Part shown: one piece after another, positions 25,401 through 40,400 of the stretch | Layout of the letters: the number at the start of each line of letters is the position of its first letter | Position numbering within the stretch: the stretch's first letter is position 1 | NCBI RefSeq assembly: GCF_026151205.1 | Contig: NC_087080.1 | Span: 4,007,096-4,071,095 of the forward strand | Reading direction: 5' to 3' | Origin: Bolinopsis microptera | Lineage: Eukaryota > Ctenophora > Tentaculata > Lobata > Bolinopsidae | DNA length: 64,000 nt | Translations under genes and position numbers: made by a program | Notes under the pieces: model-generated | Database searches by the model: none | What the model was told of the DNA's origin: nothing | What the model saw: the letters and a program-made list of their open reading frames with translations, nothing else

Positions 25401-28400
25401 ACAAAATTGTCAGGACCAACTTTTATTAATTGAACTTCTACCTCGACAATTATAGACGGAGCTTTTAAAATGGAGTGATAATAATAATTTTGTTGAACAT
25501 GCTCAAATGCTCAATATGTAATTACGTATAAATATAAGATTGCCAGTACCCACCGTTTCTGACTAGCACTGATGATACCCCCAGAGCTGGGATTAGCCAT
25601 GTAGCGGCAGTTAGCGTAGTACTGAAGAGCCGACACAGACGATTTGTACAGACCACATGCCAGGAAATATGTTGCTAGTAGTAGGGCGGTGTTTCCAGTT
25701 CCATTCTGGAAAATAAATTTGCCTATCAATTACCGTAGGTGACGAAATAGAAGCACAAAATGTTCCAACTACATTTCCCGTGCCCGTTATTAAGAGTCGT
25801 GCATATGGGATTTCAAAACACTCATTAATAGTTGGTACACCAATGAAGAATATTATTCAACCATGCCCTTTGCAGCTATTTCGGCCAATCGATTTTATCC
25901 CTAATTTATTATGGTAGCGATTAACATAATGAGTTTTAACTTTTATCGAGAATTGAAAGAAAGAAATCTTACTGGACAATGAACGATGACAATGTTCTCA
26001 GGAGCAACAAGAAGCCATCTGTCCATGACATCAACCACGTGACACAAGGCCTTCATGGCTGGTGGGAATTGTGGGTTCCATCCAGCGTTCAGCATCTGAA
26101 CGGAGATTAAGTCTTAAATTTCAAACTATTTGGTACAATAAGAAGTTATTGTGGGCTTATTATCATACGATTAAGGAAACACAAAAGGGGTTTTTATTGG
26201 TTGTAAATAAATGTAAAATTTAGTACTGACCCTTCCGCCGAAACTCTCTTTCATATAATCGTTTTCAGTGAGATTAATAAAGTAAGCAGAGTTTGCATAT
26301 CTTTGCCTGACCATCTCCTCTACAGTCTCAATGGTACTAGGATCAGGGAACGAGATAGCCATGACTCGACTCGTTACTTGGGTAACTATGAGCTGTCCCT
26401 CGTCTATCTTATCGCTATTATACATACTGCGGCACCAGGTCATTAGTTTTCACTGACTTCGGGCTATTGGCCCAGTTGGTTTTAAGATTTAAAGTTATAT
26501 GTCACGCTGAAGTTTTGTGAACTTAATACAATTGCTGAACAAACCTTGAAGCTTGCACAACTGCTCCAACGACTTTTTCTGATGCGGACTTTGCTTCCTT
26601 CAAAATGTTTTCCGCCCCACCTTTCAGATATCCAATCCAGGATGACTTGTTGTTTCCTGGAAATAATAACTTTCGTGTTATTGTGCAAAAAGTATCTTTG
26701 TTGTTTTATATTGTTAGAAAGTTTACATTACATAATCAGCCACTAATGACGAATCGTGCTTTGAATCGATCATTGAAGGGTCACTTGTATTGATATTTCA
26801 AGTGCCGACAGCATCTATTTGGAATGCGGAAACTAAGTAAGATCGCCTTTATTCGGTAATCCCCACTTTCCAACCAGTGCTGGGTATACCGACTTAGCCA
26901 ATAATAATTTCATGTATGTTCACTGCGCGCGCGCGTATTTGTGACAAGCAAAGCGCCACATGGATGTTGCTCTTGATGCTGAAGATAAATCAAAACTAGC
27001 AATAGCTTAAGTAGACCCCGTGGGCCATCTGTTCACATAATCTTACATGGTGTGGTATTATTTTACCGATAAGTAAAGATTATAAATACCAACACATTGC
27101 TTCCTATCACAAATTCACTTTATCAGTACACTCTCTAATTCTTAAATGCTTGTAGCAACAAGGATTTCGCTAATACAAGATAATTAAAAATATGCCATAT
27201 GGTTGTGAAAATACCATAAACATACCCTGTTGGATCGGTTCAGTTGGGATGGTCGGGGCTGCGCTTACTGATATTCTGCGTCTGAAATCTTCCTGAAATT
27301 GTTTTGCAGCCTGGTTAACTAGTTGCTACGATCTTTACTATCGATTTTTCTATTGACGGATACTAACTAGTAACTATTGCAAAAATAAGTTGTAAGTAAT
27401 CAAAACACTAATAAATATTATAAACGGAAGTACGACTTACGAAGGGTGGTTTGTTAGGATCGAGTCCTTTATCTTTGCCAATATTATCCAGCAGACATAT
27501 TATCTGCGACACGGACGGTCTGGCATCAGGATTTGTTTTAAAAACACTTCCTGGAATTAAAGGAGAGTTAATTTAGCAAAATCATTCCGGTGAATCGAAC
27601 TAAAAGATAGATTTGACACGTTGCAACGCTTTAATAATAATAATGTTAAAAGCTTGTAACTTAATCTCTAACTTACGAATGACCGGGAGGAAGGGAGCGA
27701 ACATCAACAAATGTTCGTTGGGTGTCTTATACTTGGCATTCACAATCGCCAGCTTATTATCATCATACGGCAGGTCAAAGTAACATATGAAGTAAAGAAA
27801 ACACCCCAGGGCCCATACGTCTGATTTTGTACCAATCTCGTGGTTGGAGTAGTAGTCGATCATCTCGGGAGCGCGGTAACAGGGGGTTGTGCTGCATTGC
27901 ACCTGGGTTATTTGATACTGTCTTAATGTTAGTTAACAGTGATGCTGTGTATCATGTTGTATAATGTGGTATGTAAATAAAGAGTGTTAACTTTTTAACA
28001 GTGAAGTGGAACTTCAATTACATATTATGTTAGATGCCAAGGAAGTATAACAAAGTTAATTAAAACTTATTGTGTTATTTTCTAAATCTCGAGTACTCGT
28101 ACCATTTACATCACGTACAAAAATATCTGAAACTATGAGATCACGTACTGTCATTCTGCTTTCAAGGAAAAACAATAAAATAAAAAGAGCGGTTATCAAT
28201 TGCTCGAGAATTCAGCCAGAACTGAACAGATTTAGTCGAGGTTAGACGGACCAGAAATTTGTTTTTGCGGAGGCCGGAGAGTCCGTTTGTTGAAATCTAA
28301 CTAATAACAGTTCATACTTCATACTATTTTGCACATGTTAAATTGTAACTCGATATTTGATACCGTAATCTAGCAGTTACAATACTGCATCTGTAGTCTG

Positions 28401-31400
28401 TACCCATGTTACTTGTGTTACTATCTATCATTTTTTACATCTTACTCGTTAACTTATAAAACAGTGTGGGCTGTGTTTTTCAGCGGTTGTTAACAAAATA
28501 TAAGTACACTAAAACCCAGATTTACCGTTAACCCCGATTCACCACGGCCATTTCTTTCCACCAAAAGAGGGCTTAACAATCATTATGCGAACAAACATTT
28601 ACCGCGGATGTGTTCATTCCCCAAACCCCGCGGTTACGAACAGTTTCTTAAATAAACATTTTTTCGGCAGTTTCCAAGTAAAGGTAAGAGGCAGAAAACT
28701 TTCTGTATTGAAAAACATCTGTCAGTAAACAGATTAAAAAAAAGTTTTAAACGAACAACCATTATAAGAAGATCATATGAAAATGGTCTTAAAATTGGAG
28801 CGGGTATCACAGTCATCCAGTTTCTAAGGAATAATGTTTCCTGATACAAGTAGATAGTATCGTGTAAAGAAATAAAACTGATTGGAAAAATCAGACGATT
28901 AAAAAAAGGGTTAATTATTATAATATAAACCTCATCCTCGAGAATGGCTCGCTGTTGATGCGACCAATCCTCGGTGGGCCGCACAGCTTTGGTAGTCGCA
29001 CTGCCGTAGTCGCACAGCTTTACCACCCCACTGGACGATAGGATAACGTTCTCTGCCTGCAAATATTAACCAGGTTATTTTTATTGAGACAATTCAATTA
29101 TCATCATCAATGTTATACAGGTAACAATACAGGTAACTAACTATGTAACAAAATAAGGACTGAGAAGACCTGTATATTCCTTGTTATGTGACGGATGGTA
29201 ACAATCAGCGCCCCCCCCCCCCCCCCCATCAGGGGACATTAATACACCCACATCATCAGAGGACTAATCGGGCAATAACATTGAACACTATAATAGTTAG
29301 TTATTAAGTTATTATAATTAATTACTTGTTAGTTTGTTAATAGTCGTATCAGTTGTTCAACGGTCTATCTGCTAAAAGACATAATAAACATAGGACATAT
29401 TCTATGCGGCTAATATTACGAACAATCGTCATTTCATTCAACTTCATAGTTAATTGTATCACGCTATATTGTGCTATATTACGCTATATTGAGCTATAAT
29501 ACGCTATAATATTGCGTGACCTGTAACAATTTATATGAAGTACAACAGTCGGGTGCTTTTATTCTCTTTTATACAAATTACACTTTTCTGGAAATATTTC
29601 CGCGTTTATCTAAATAAACTCAGACTTATTCAGATATATATTTGATAAATATTCATTTACAAAGATATCAAAATTTGATCATCGTAAGTCAAATATGGTA
29701 CACGTACTTGAGTTTGACACGCGCTAAAGTTTGACACGCCCTGAAGTTCGATTCTGTAGAATCAGACTCTAGGCTACCTGGACTCACGGTATCTGCATAG
29801 TGCATTGTGTCCACTACAAACTCATTTGCTACCCATTCTTTAACAAAGTTGTCCGAGAACACTCTCTAGAGAACACTCTCTAGAGAACACTCTCTAGAGA
29901 ACACTCTCTAGAGAACACTCTCTAGAGAACACTCTCTAGAGAAACACTCCCCCCACTGAGAGAAACAAAACTTCCTCTAGAGGGCCCGCCCTTGCTTCCC
30001 CCCCCGCCTTTTTTTTGGATTTTTAATAATCAATTTATTACAGTATTATTAATCCCCGGAATCCCGTTATAATTTTTTTCCCCCTATCTAAGGCCCCCTA
30101 CCCTTATAAAATAAAATTCCCCTTGTAAGACACCAGAACCCCTTTCCCTAAATGGTCCCATAGAACAAATACCGCCCCTGGAAAAGTTATACCCCCCAAG
30201 GTATGCTCAAAAAATGGTAGGAGAAAGATTCAAGATTTTTTAGACTCGATTTTCCAGTTTGCCGCGATTGGGAAAAATTTCGGTATTCGCGCAATAACAA
30301 ATTTTACACATTATAGAAGCGCCTGAACTTTTTGACCCGGCCAAAATAATGTCGGCACTAGAAAACAATTTCAAAATTTTTTTTCCCAATGGACCCAAAA
30401 ACCCAGCCAGCTGATTAGATATCAACTCCCACTTCCCCCTTCCCTATCAAAAACAACTACTTAAAAAAGTAAATATCCGAGATAATATTTTTTTTTCATA
30501 AAGAACCCCCCCCCCATATCCCCTCCCCCATTCCCAGAAAACCTGTTTCTGATTTGAAACCCTTATTCTTAACCTTAGTGGGGTGTCCCGCAAAAATCCA
30601 GCAAAATTAATAACAAAGGTAAGAAATGACCCTAGAAAAAAAAATTTTATCAAAAGCCGCATCATTGTCCCCCCCCACCCCCCCCCCACCAAGGGATTCA
30701 CATATAGCAATGGTCCCAAGAATGTACACCTCCCTGTCCCCCAGAAGATTTTTGGATTTGGGATTGATTAATAATAAAATACCAAGGGGTTCCCCCCACA
30801 AAACTTTTTCAAGCAAGATTAGAAAATAAAGGATTGCTAACCGCTTCCGAGCCTTTTCCAAAAATCCTCCCCACCCCCGAGCACACATAAAATATTGCCC
30901 AAATTCCAACACCCAGCCTTGCGGTTGCTGCCGCCGTTAAAAATTTGTTTTCTTTACGGGGTCACAATCAAATAATTTTGTTTTAACTTTATAATCCGAC
31001 CCGTTTTAACGAAACCCTTTTTCCCCCTTTTTCCTTTTATAACTAGTAATTCCTCCTATAAACTAAAACTGAAAAAAATGTTATGTAATATATAATTCAA
31101 AAACAGATAATGGCAAAACTATGTTTGCCGCACTGTGGGAAACCGTTTAAAATCCAAAAATCCGCTATTTATATAATAGCGCCAACTAAGAACTACTTTG
31201 ATGAACCCCCCAGATTTTTGAACCACCCGTAGTGGCTATGTCATGCGGGTTCATCTCCCGCCTTTTTCCAAATCTAAAAGGCAAGGGTGTACACACCCCC
31301 GATTTTATTTATTCAACATTTTAATAATAAACTAATCGGTGCCCGAGAGGGGAGGGGGTTTATTTCCCCAAATGGCTTTTTTTAGTTAAACCCCCTCTTT

Positions 31401-34400
31401 TTAGCGTAGAAAATACTAACAATTTGACAAATTATTTAATTAAAATTCAAATTCCACCCAATTTCACTCTGATAGTGAAATAAAAAATTTTAAGAAAAAA
31501 TTTTTTTCATCGATTATCCGACTAATTGAGTAAAATCTAGTTTTTTTAGAAGAGGCTGTGGGGGATTGGCACCGGAATATCAAATCATAAATTATATTTA
31601 ATTTCCCCCATGAAAAAATTCCTCGAGGGGAGGCCTAGGTCCCCACCTGAAAAAATATTATTTCGGCCTAATAAAATGAATCCAGGGTTGAAACCCCCCC
31701 CCCACTCATGAACTTTTTTTATGATGAAGAAAAAAAGTAAGTTATCCAGAAAAAATTTTATCGGCACCCCGGAGTTTTGTTTCCTCGATTACTAAAACAT
31801 TGAAGGCCCAAGAGATCACCCCTCCTACCCCCGCCTTCCGAAACTCCGTAAAATGCTTAAAAAAAAAACCAATAAGCATCCCCCCTCATACAAAAATCCC
31901 CGTTATTCCCCCCCCCCCGGTATTTGTACATTGCGTTCCCTTACAATACAAAAATAGGTAAGGATAATAAAATAATAAGATAACATATATAGCTAAGAAA
32001 TAATTATAGCAAAATAAGTAAAAATATTAAAAAGATAAGAAATGATTAATATGATAATATATTAATTAAATTAGAGTATTACCATCAAAAGAATGTAATT
32101 TAAATTTTAAATATATATAATAAAATTAAAATAGAAAGATTAATAAGATAATTTCTAGTTAAATCTTTAACATTCCATAACTTTATAATACTTTTGGGGA
32201 CACAAATTTAGTTATGTTTAAAGTACACACCCCAAGCCAGCAATTTAACAAAACAATACCACGGAATAGCACGACAAAAATATTTTTAGCACTTACAGGC
32301 TTTTGTTTTCCTGAACCCCCTCCCTTAAAAACGACCCCCCCTATAAAATCTTTATTTTTTGATCCCCCAACCCAGATAACAACCACCCTCTGGTGATTCG
32401 AAAACCCCCTTATATCCAACCAATCGAACCCTTATTTTAGGGTAAACACTCCGGGAAAGATTTGTTAAAAGGAAATAAAAACCAAAATGGCACTTTTTTT
32501 CCCATTTTGAAAAATTTTTTATTTTTCCTTTTCACATCCCTATTTTGAAAAAAGGGCGCCCCGAATAAGTTGAAAAAAGGTTACGAAAAATGGAGGTTTT
32601 TTTTTTGCAGAAAAACGTTGGAATTTAATTTTATTGAGAAACCGAATATAGGTGGGTTTAAATAAGTCCGGTGGGGGTGTCCTTTTCCTCCGTTATTCGC
32701 CCACCAATGCTAAAACGAATAAGGTTAGGGCCGGGCCGCCGCCCCCGCGAGGAATTGCATGCGGAATTGTTTGGGAAGGGTAATAAATTACCCCTTGTGG
32801 ATCCAAATGAAAACTGCCTGCGGGGGCGCGAACTTTGTTTTATTTAAATGTATAAATTAAGCCAAGATATAATTATAAATTATTAACTAAAATTTAATCA
32901 CCAAATCCCAATTTGTACGTAGGCCCCACGCTGTAGAGGTAAATGAGACATACAAGAAACAGAATACAATTAAGTTATATATAACGAAGCAAAATTTGAA
33001 ACTGAAAAAAAATTTTCAAAGTGGTTTCCCCCGTAATTTTGAAAAAATGCATATTATTAACAAAATTATTAAAATCAATGAAAGAATTTGAACTAGTGAA
33101 CTGGATTTGGATCTTAATACCTTTAAATTTATAGTAAAATGGTTGAAAATGGTAAAAATCTTAATAAGCGGGTCCCCCCCCCCCGCCCATAACTACGAAA
33201 ACAACGGTGGCGCAATATACCCCTTGTTTTGAAATTCCAAAGTGGGATTTAAGGGGTTTTTTTCGTCCCGCCTCCCCTAGATAATATATCTTAAAAGATA
33301 ATCATTTAAATTCCCTATTTAATTGAAAACAATTTTGGCCCAACAAAAAATTTATCCTTATGGAATAACTTGAGCCAAGTGGGAAGCGTAAAAAAAAATT
33401 TTCGTAAAAAGCATAACAAAAAAAAGGCACCCAATTGAACATCCCAGCTAGATATTTCCAGCTTTCCAAAAATTTATCAGTTCAACTAAAATAATCCTAC
33501 AAACCTTAGTATTTGTCCCCCAGATAGTTTTAGGGGAAAAAATTACTTAAGTTAAAATATAATTTGTCCCCCCCCCAATTCTACACCAGTACAAATTCCC
33601 CATAGTATTTAGGCAAAATATATAAAATGCTTAACAAATAATGGTGTGGTTAAAAATAACAGAGTAATAAATAACCAATAATTGAACCCAAAAACGGAGT
33701 TTTAATGTAATTTGAAAGTACAAACCCTGATTAATTAACAATAATCGGACCAATCTTAAAACTATATAATAAAGCGGAGGACGATATAATAAATGGTTTA
33801 TATTCCCCCGGTGCCCATTTTTTTACTGATAACCCAATGGCAAATTCCAACATAAAAACGCGACTTTTTCCGCAAAAAAACCGTTAAAAAAAAACCCCAA
33901 CTGAAACTTTTCGACCTTGAGGGTCCAAAAATGCTTTAATAAAAAATTGGCTTTTTTTCAAATACAGCAAATTGAAAAAAGTAAAAAAAATTCGTTGGCC
34001 AAGAATAAGAAAGTTTTTAAGTGGCCCAACAAATTTATTTTTGGACCATCTCCCAAGGTGGGGTTTTGTCCAAAAACCGCCAAATTAAAATAGGTCATAA
34101 TTAAAAGTTTAGTCCTTCTCCGGAGACCCCCCATGACCCAAACCCACTTTAGGGTAAAGAAAATACGGTTATATTAATCCCTGCTAGGTGTTTTAGATAA
34201 TGCCATTTGGACAAAGAATAGATAATCAATAATTTTTTTTATATTGCCTTAATTGGCCGTTGAAATAATCCATAAATTCCACCCAAATTTAGTTATTAAA
34301 CGTTCAGGGTGGCCCGCCGTGTCACCCCCCATAAGAAAAATCACGTAACGGGTCCACCCAACTCGTATTCGCGGACCCACTCATTCGCAAGTCCCCCCCC

Positions 34401-37400
34401 ACAACATAGGAAACCAAACACCGGCACTATATTTTCAAAGCCCAATCATAACCCCCCGATCCCCTACTTTTTGGCATTTGCCCAGTATCTGTATTTTCGC
34501 CTGTTTTAATGTCTGATTGTAGTGTCTTTAAGAAATCTTTTGGGTACAATGGTTGGCCAAATGTAAAAAGTGTTGCTGGGGTGGGATCCCTGAAAACATC
34601 AAAGCCTGAATAAAATTTTTGCAATTTCCAAAACAGCGAATTGTTATAAACTTGCTGATTGTGGCCAAACAAATTCCCCAATTGTTGGATTCATAAAGGA
34701 ATAAACTACTTAACCTGTGGCCCAACGTTTCAAGAACATATAACTTTTATAATGAAACATATGCCTACAAGAACAACGGTCTTGAACACAACCTAAACCG
34801 CCTGTTCAACTGAGAGCTAAAGTAAAATTTTAACCTGGAGAAATTCCCTTGCCCACATAACATATCATACATTTACAGGAAAACTAATTAAAAAAAATTC
34901 ACGCTGAAAATTTTGGATGTCCCCCCAACCAAAATAATAAGGATTCTATTTTTCAAAATTTCTACTATCCCTGGCCCCAAAAATGGATAAACTTTGTCCT
35001 GTACAAATCGACTCCCCCCCCGTTGCATGTGGTTATTAGAAATTATAATCCCCACAGAACTTTCCTGTAACTCCTCTAACGACAAATTTTGGAAATGAAA
35101 ATTCCTACATCCCCCCCATTTTATTCGAAAATTAAATTGATGCCTAGAAAGATGGGAATAATAAACTTGCGAGCGCACTCCGGGATCTTCCCAAAAATTT
35201 TCCAGACTTTTTAATTCAGCCCAACAAAGTTATCCATTAAAAATTTCCCCAACCATAAAAAAGCACTATTGCTTAATCCCTTCCCTCCCAAAATCCGAGG
35301 ATGACCCCCTAAAAACCATGGTAACTAATTTTTAATTATATCTCAAATTCCACCCTTTACATCCGGTAAAAATAACGGAGCCTTCAGCCGCTCATGATAT
35401 TCCCTTTCCCTCCCGTCCCTCATCCCTCCTCTTACCTCCCCCCCCTCTCTCTCCCTCCTCCCCCCTCCTCACCCACCCACCTCTACCACTCCCCCCAACT
35501 CCTCTCTCTCTCTCCCTCCACACCACTCCCTTCACCCACCCTCCCCCTCGACTCACTATCCCCTTCTCTCCTCGCCTCCTCTTCACCACTGCTCCATCCC
35601 CTCTCCCTTCTCCTCTCTCCTCTCTCTTCACTCGTCTTTCCTCTCTTCTCCCCTCCCTCCTCCCGATCCTCTCCGCCTCACCTCTCTCTCTCTCTCTCTT
35701 CCATCCCTCTCCCTCTCCCCTCCACCCCCTCCTCTCCTCCCTCCCCCTCTCCCTCCTCCCCTCCTCCCACTCCTTCTCTCTCTCACTCCTTCTCCCTCCT
35801 CTCTCTCTCCTCTCATCTCTCCTCACCTCTTCTTCGTTCACTCCATCCCTTTCCTATCCCCCCCCCAAGAGAATCCTCCCCCCCCTCTCTCCCTTCTTCA
35901 CACCCTCTCCTTTCTTCTTCCTCTCCTCCATACCCCTCTCTTCTCTACCTCTCCTCTTACTCTCCTTCCTCACTCCTCCTCCCCCCTCTCTCTCCTTCCC
36001 CTCTCTCTCCCCCCATCTCACTCTCTCCTCTCTCTCTCTCAAAGCATAAGCAGTGGCCTCGGCACTTGAAACAAAACCTCCTCAAATACCCGCCCCCCCC
36101 TGATTTTTAATAACAATATTGAATATGGTTTTGAATCTGAGGGCTGCCCGGTAAAAAAAATAAATATTTGTTTTAAATAAAATAATATTGTTATATATTG
36201 TAACTAACTTTCGAAAATCTGTCATTTATCCTAAATACTGGAGAACAATAAAATTATTCCCCCTGTGTTGTTGATATAGAAAATTGCTGCCTATAAACTG
36301 GGGGAGTAAAGGTGATTGCTAGTTTTTTTATGAACCCCTAACCACGTCATGTGCCAAGCCCCAAATGTGACAGTCCAAGTACCAACCAACAAATAACACT
36401 TCTGGAAGGAAACCAACCCTCACAGAATATAAAAAAACGACACGATTATTTTGGAATGGAAGTGTCCGAAAAAGTGAAACAATCCCGGAAAAAAATGTAT
36501 TCTATAGAAAAAAAATGGTGGGGGCTGGTGACTTGAAGGTATAAGAACCAACCAAGAGTCTACATCCCCGGGACGTAGGGACATCTTAAACGGTATCTTT
36601 GAAACCCCATTCTAACAACACCCACAAGTTCCCATACCCTTCCCCAAACAAAAAACAAACACTTTATTCCCGAGAAATTGAAAATCAGCCTCATTTGCTG
36701 TCAACTCGAATATTACTGACACAGAATGCCTGTCCGTTAGATCGTGACCAAAATAATAAATATGGGAGAAAAAAGATAAATCGAATAGGGATGAAAAATC
36801 AGAAAATGAAAAATCCTATGGTGAAAATACCTAATCTTTTAATCAACCGAAAACCCTCATATTTAGAACCGAAGATGCCGGGATAAAAAAGATAAATGGG
36901 GGATCGAAATCTAAAAGCTTGGGGAAGGTTAACAAAACACTAACGGGTTTTATTTAATTTAAATAAAAATTGGTTAAAAAACTTTAATGATAACAACCAT
37001 GAATTTTGAATATTTATGAAAAACTTTTTACAAAACTAAGCAAGAATACAAATGTAACAAGCACTACGAAAAAAACCAAAACATAAATAAAAATGGGCCC
37101 CCGAAATGTAATAAAATGCCTAAAAGAAAGGCGTGGTATCCAAAGTGAAACACACGTAAAAAAGAAATGAAAGTGGACAACATTCAGAACCAGGATATAA
37201 TTTTTTTTTGGGGCGCCCGCCCCAAAAGGGTCCTCAATAACATCAACGTCCACCCTAGTTAATCATAATAGGACACCAAAAAAATTTGATTGAAAATAAT
37301 CGAAATATACACGGTAAGGTGTATCAAGTACTTTGGGTGGCTAGTGGGAATCAGAATCCCTTATTGGCAATGTTAAAAAAACCATTGATAAACACATCTG

Positions 37401-40400
37401 GGGAACCAAATTTTGAAGTTTGATTTTGGGAACCATATTTGTACCCTGAAAACTTTGTCCGAAAAATAAAAGACCAATGAAATTCAGTTTTCCTTAATAT
37501 TATGAAAAGCGTTATTTTATTATTTATTTATAAGTAAAGTATTATTAACCAGTAAACGACCCTTCCACATCTCCCCCCACAGATTTTCGGAAATAGTCTT
37601 TGCCGTTATGTTAAGGTGGCCCAGTCAATCTTACAAATAAATAAACCGCGCTAAATACCCGCATCCAAGGAGCCTTTTCAACACGAAAAAGAGCCAATAA
37701 TAACGAGTTGTCCCACATCGCAGGAGGAAAAGAATAAACTAGAAATGGTTTCCCCCCCCCTGAAAAACGTGAATCGTACCAGAAAACAATGTGGTTTTTT
37801 GGGGAGTTGGACGAAACCTTGATGATCGTAAAATAGATACCATGATGCTGTAGGAGTTGTTAAAAATGGAAGGAAGAAAAAAACCTCCTAGTGAAAGAAA
37901 AACCGAAAAGGTGTAGTTTTTAAAAATTTCATATACAAACCATTAATCAAAATCTAATTCATAAAAATGTTATCAGCAAAGGTTAATAAATTCTCGAGCA
38001 GAAATTTATTTCCCCCCATGATGGAAGCGGACACAGGAGGAGGTAACCCTTTTAAGAAATAATCCCAACTTTTTCAGAAAAGCTCGTATTGCACAGAAAT
38101 TAGCATGAATCAGCAATAAAACGTAAAAAAATTCCCCTAAAAACATCTATCCCCCCATCCATGGGTCCAATTGGTTTCCATCATTGAAACCTATTTAATT
38201 TTACTTTCTAAGTTTGGGGTGACAAGCGGGTAAAGCTATGTCCCCCTCTGTATGACCTCCCCTTAAAAATGTATACCCCCCCAACTCCATCCAGCTCAAA
38301 TCTCTTGGAATCGTTAAAAACCTTTATCTAAAAACTTTCCCTATTTAAAACTTATACCACCCTTTTTACGTAAATTGGAAGAAACTTTAAATAATACTAC
38401 CAATTTTTTTTTAAGTCCCCCCCCGCCCATAAATTGTTAGTATGACAAACTAAATGAAATAATATTGGGTTTCCATAACTAAAATATGCCCATACAGTAA
38501 ATTACCTGAGATCTTTTAAGGGGGCCTTAAGCATGTTATCATTATTAACCTATTAAAATTCGGGGAATGTATTTAAATTAAAACCCACTGCTTCCATTCA
38601 TTTTTTAAAAGTATTAATTTAATAAAACTTCCATTATTAAAATATAATCAAATTTACCAATGTCAAGATTGGGCTCCCATAAAATGTTTATTAATCATCA
38701 ATATAAATGGTTTTTTGAAAATTTTTTGAACATTTGGTTTTTCAGCATCTTATAGACCTTTTTTATATATGTACGTTTTTTTTTTTTAGCGCATATTTTT
38801 TTAGAGTTTTTTCCCCATATACCTTTTGGAATACTAGTTTTGGAAAGAGTTTGCCAATTTAATTTGACAATTATGACACGTAAAAAACATTTAAATAAAA
38901 TAAATTTTTTGATTGGTTATTTTTCATCACCTAATTTTAATAACTTCCATAAAAAAAAAATTTTGGCAATTTCCCATTTTATTTTTTTCAATAATACGAG
39001 CAGTTACCTGCCGGCACTTCAAAATTATTAACAACCCTCCTATGTAAAAAAGCACTCCCATTGGAACATATAATGTTAATTTGATAATCATTATTTAAAA
39101 CAATAAAAGTTATTTTTTCGAAATTGGAAGCCCGAGGGGTAACCATGAAAAAATATATAGTGTTATAAATAAACTTTTCACGACGTATATAAAATGGGCC
39201 CAGAATTTTAGAGTAGGCAATGGCTCAAAATCTGCCACTAAAACGTAATGTATAAATGAAGTAATGGAATGAGGGAACCCCACTAAGTAATATGTACTTT
39301 GGGCCAAAGTTTTTAAACAGCATTTCAAAAAACTGTTTAAAAATACCAATATGTAAATAACAAAAAATCCATTTTTCATAATTTCCCATAAAAGGAAAAT
39401 CGATGAATCATAAAGACATTTTCCCTCCAACAAAGTAAATACTAATGTTAGAAAAAAAAACTAAACATTGGTACGTTTATAAGATACCATCACGGCTTTG
39501 TAAGTAACAACAAATTGATGAAATGAAAAAAACCGTAAAACTGCTGTTTTATTTAAAATCAAAAACCTTCAACTTACAAAAACCACTTTACACGGTTAAC
39601 AACTTTGGACAAAACAATAACGTTTAGAAAAGGGGGTGAAACTGTGTCCAGTAAACAATTTTATTGCACTCTAAGTTGATAATATATCCTCTAAATAAAC
39701 AGTATTCACCAACACCGATGCTCGAAATATTGTTTAAAACAGTAAGTTTTTTAAAAATATAAATTCCCGTGTGAAATAAAATAAAATGAACCTGAATTAT
39801 GTTGTAACACTCCTCAATCTCCCACTTTTTGAAATTAAACCTATTTTAAATTATAAAAACAACTGATGGAAATCACAGTAAAAACTTGGTCCCAATTCGA
39901 ATATGGTAAAAAGATGATAAATTTGTTAAAACACTATTCACTAGTATAAACTTTGTTACGTTTATAGAAATACCTAAATGGGAACGTTTAATACCCACAA
40001 GCTATTAAAATATTATTATTTTAATATAAATAATAGTATTAAGTTGTATTGTTGTAAAACTGTAAAACTATTTTGGGTTTTAAAACACTCCCCAAAAGGT
40101 GGGGCAACCTTAAAATGACACCCCTCCCGCCTATGGTTAAATAACAGGAGGAGATGAAACTGGGTGGAGGAAATTTTTTGCCAGCCCCTGGAAACAAAAC
40201 CTCCAATGAACTAGCCCAGGACCTTCCCAAAGAGAGGAAAAAAACGTTTTTTCGGGCCCCCAGCCTTATGCCATGGAAATATACTAGAAAGAGGGAACAT
40301 GAAAGGTGAGAAATAAAAGTTGTTTTTAGCTCACAAATTGGTATAATTGCAGAGTTTTTTTAGTTTTAACTGTGTATGATAATGGTTAAAACATAAATTT

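Noticed and set aside
29780-29855. Minus-strand stretch resembling kinase text before HRD (VVDTMHYADT + GTGAGT donor)
   Set aside because: The HRDxK segment needed between it and the exon at 29056 could not be found, and its upstream side runs into a 14-bp tandem repeat. Similarity may be chance.
35394-36110. 238-codon Ser/Pro/Leu frame and Arg/Glu/Gly-rich minus frames
   Set aside because: Direct products of a polypyrimidine tract; no domain and no splice context.
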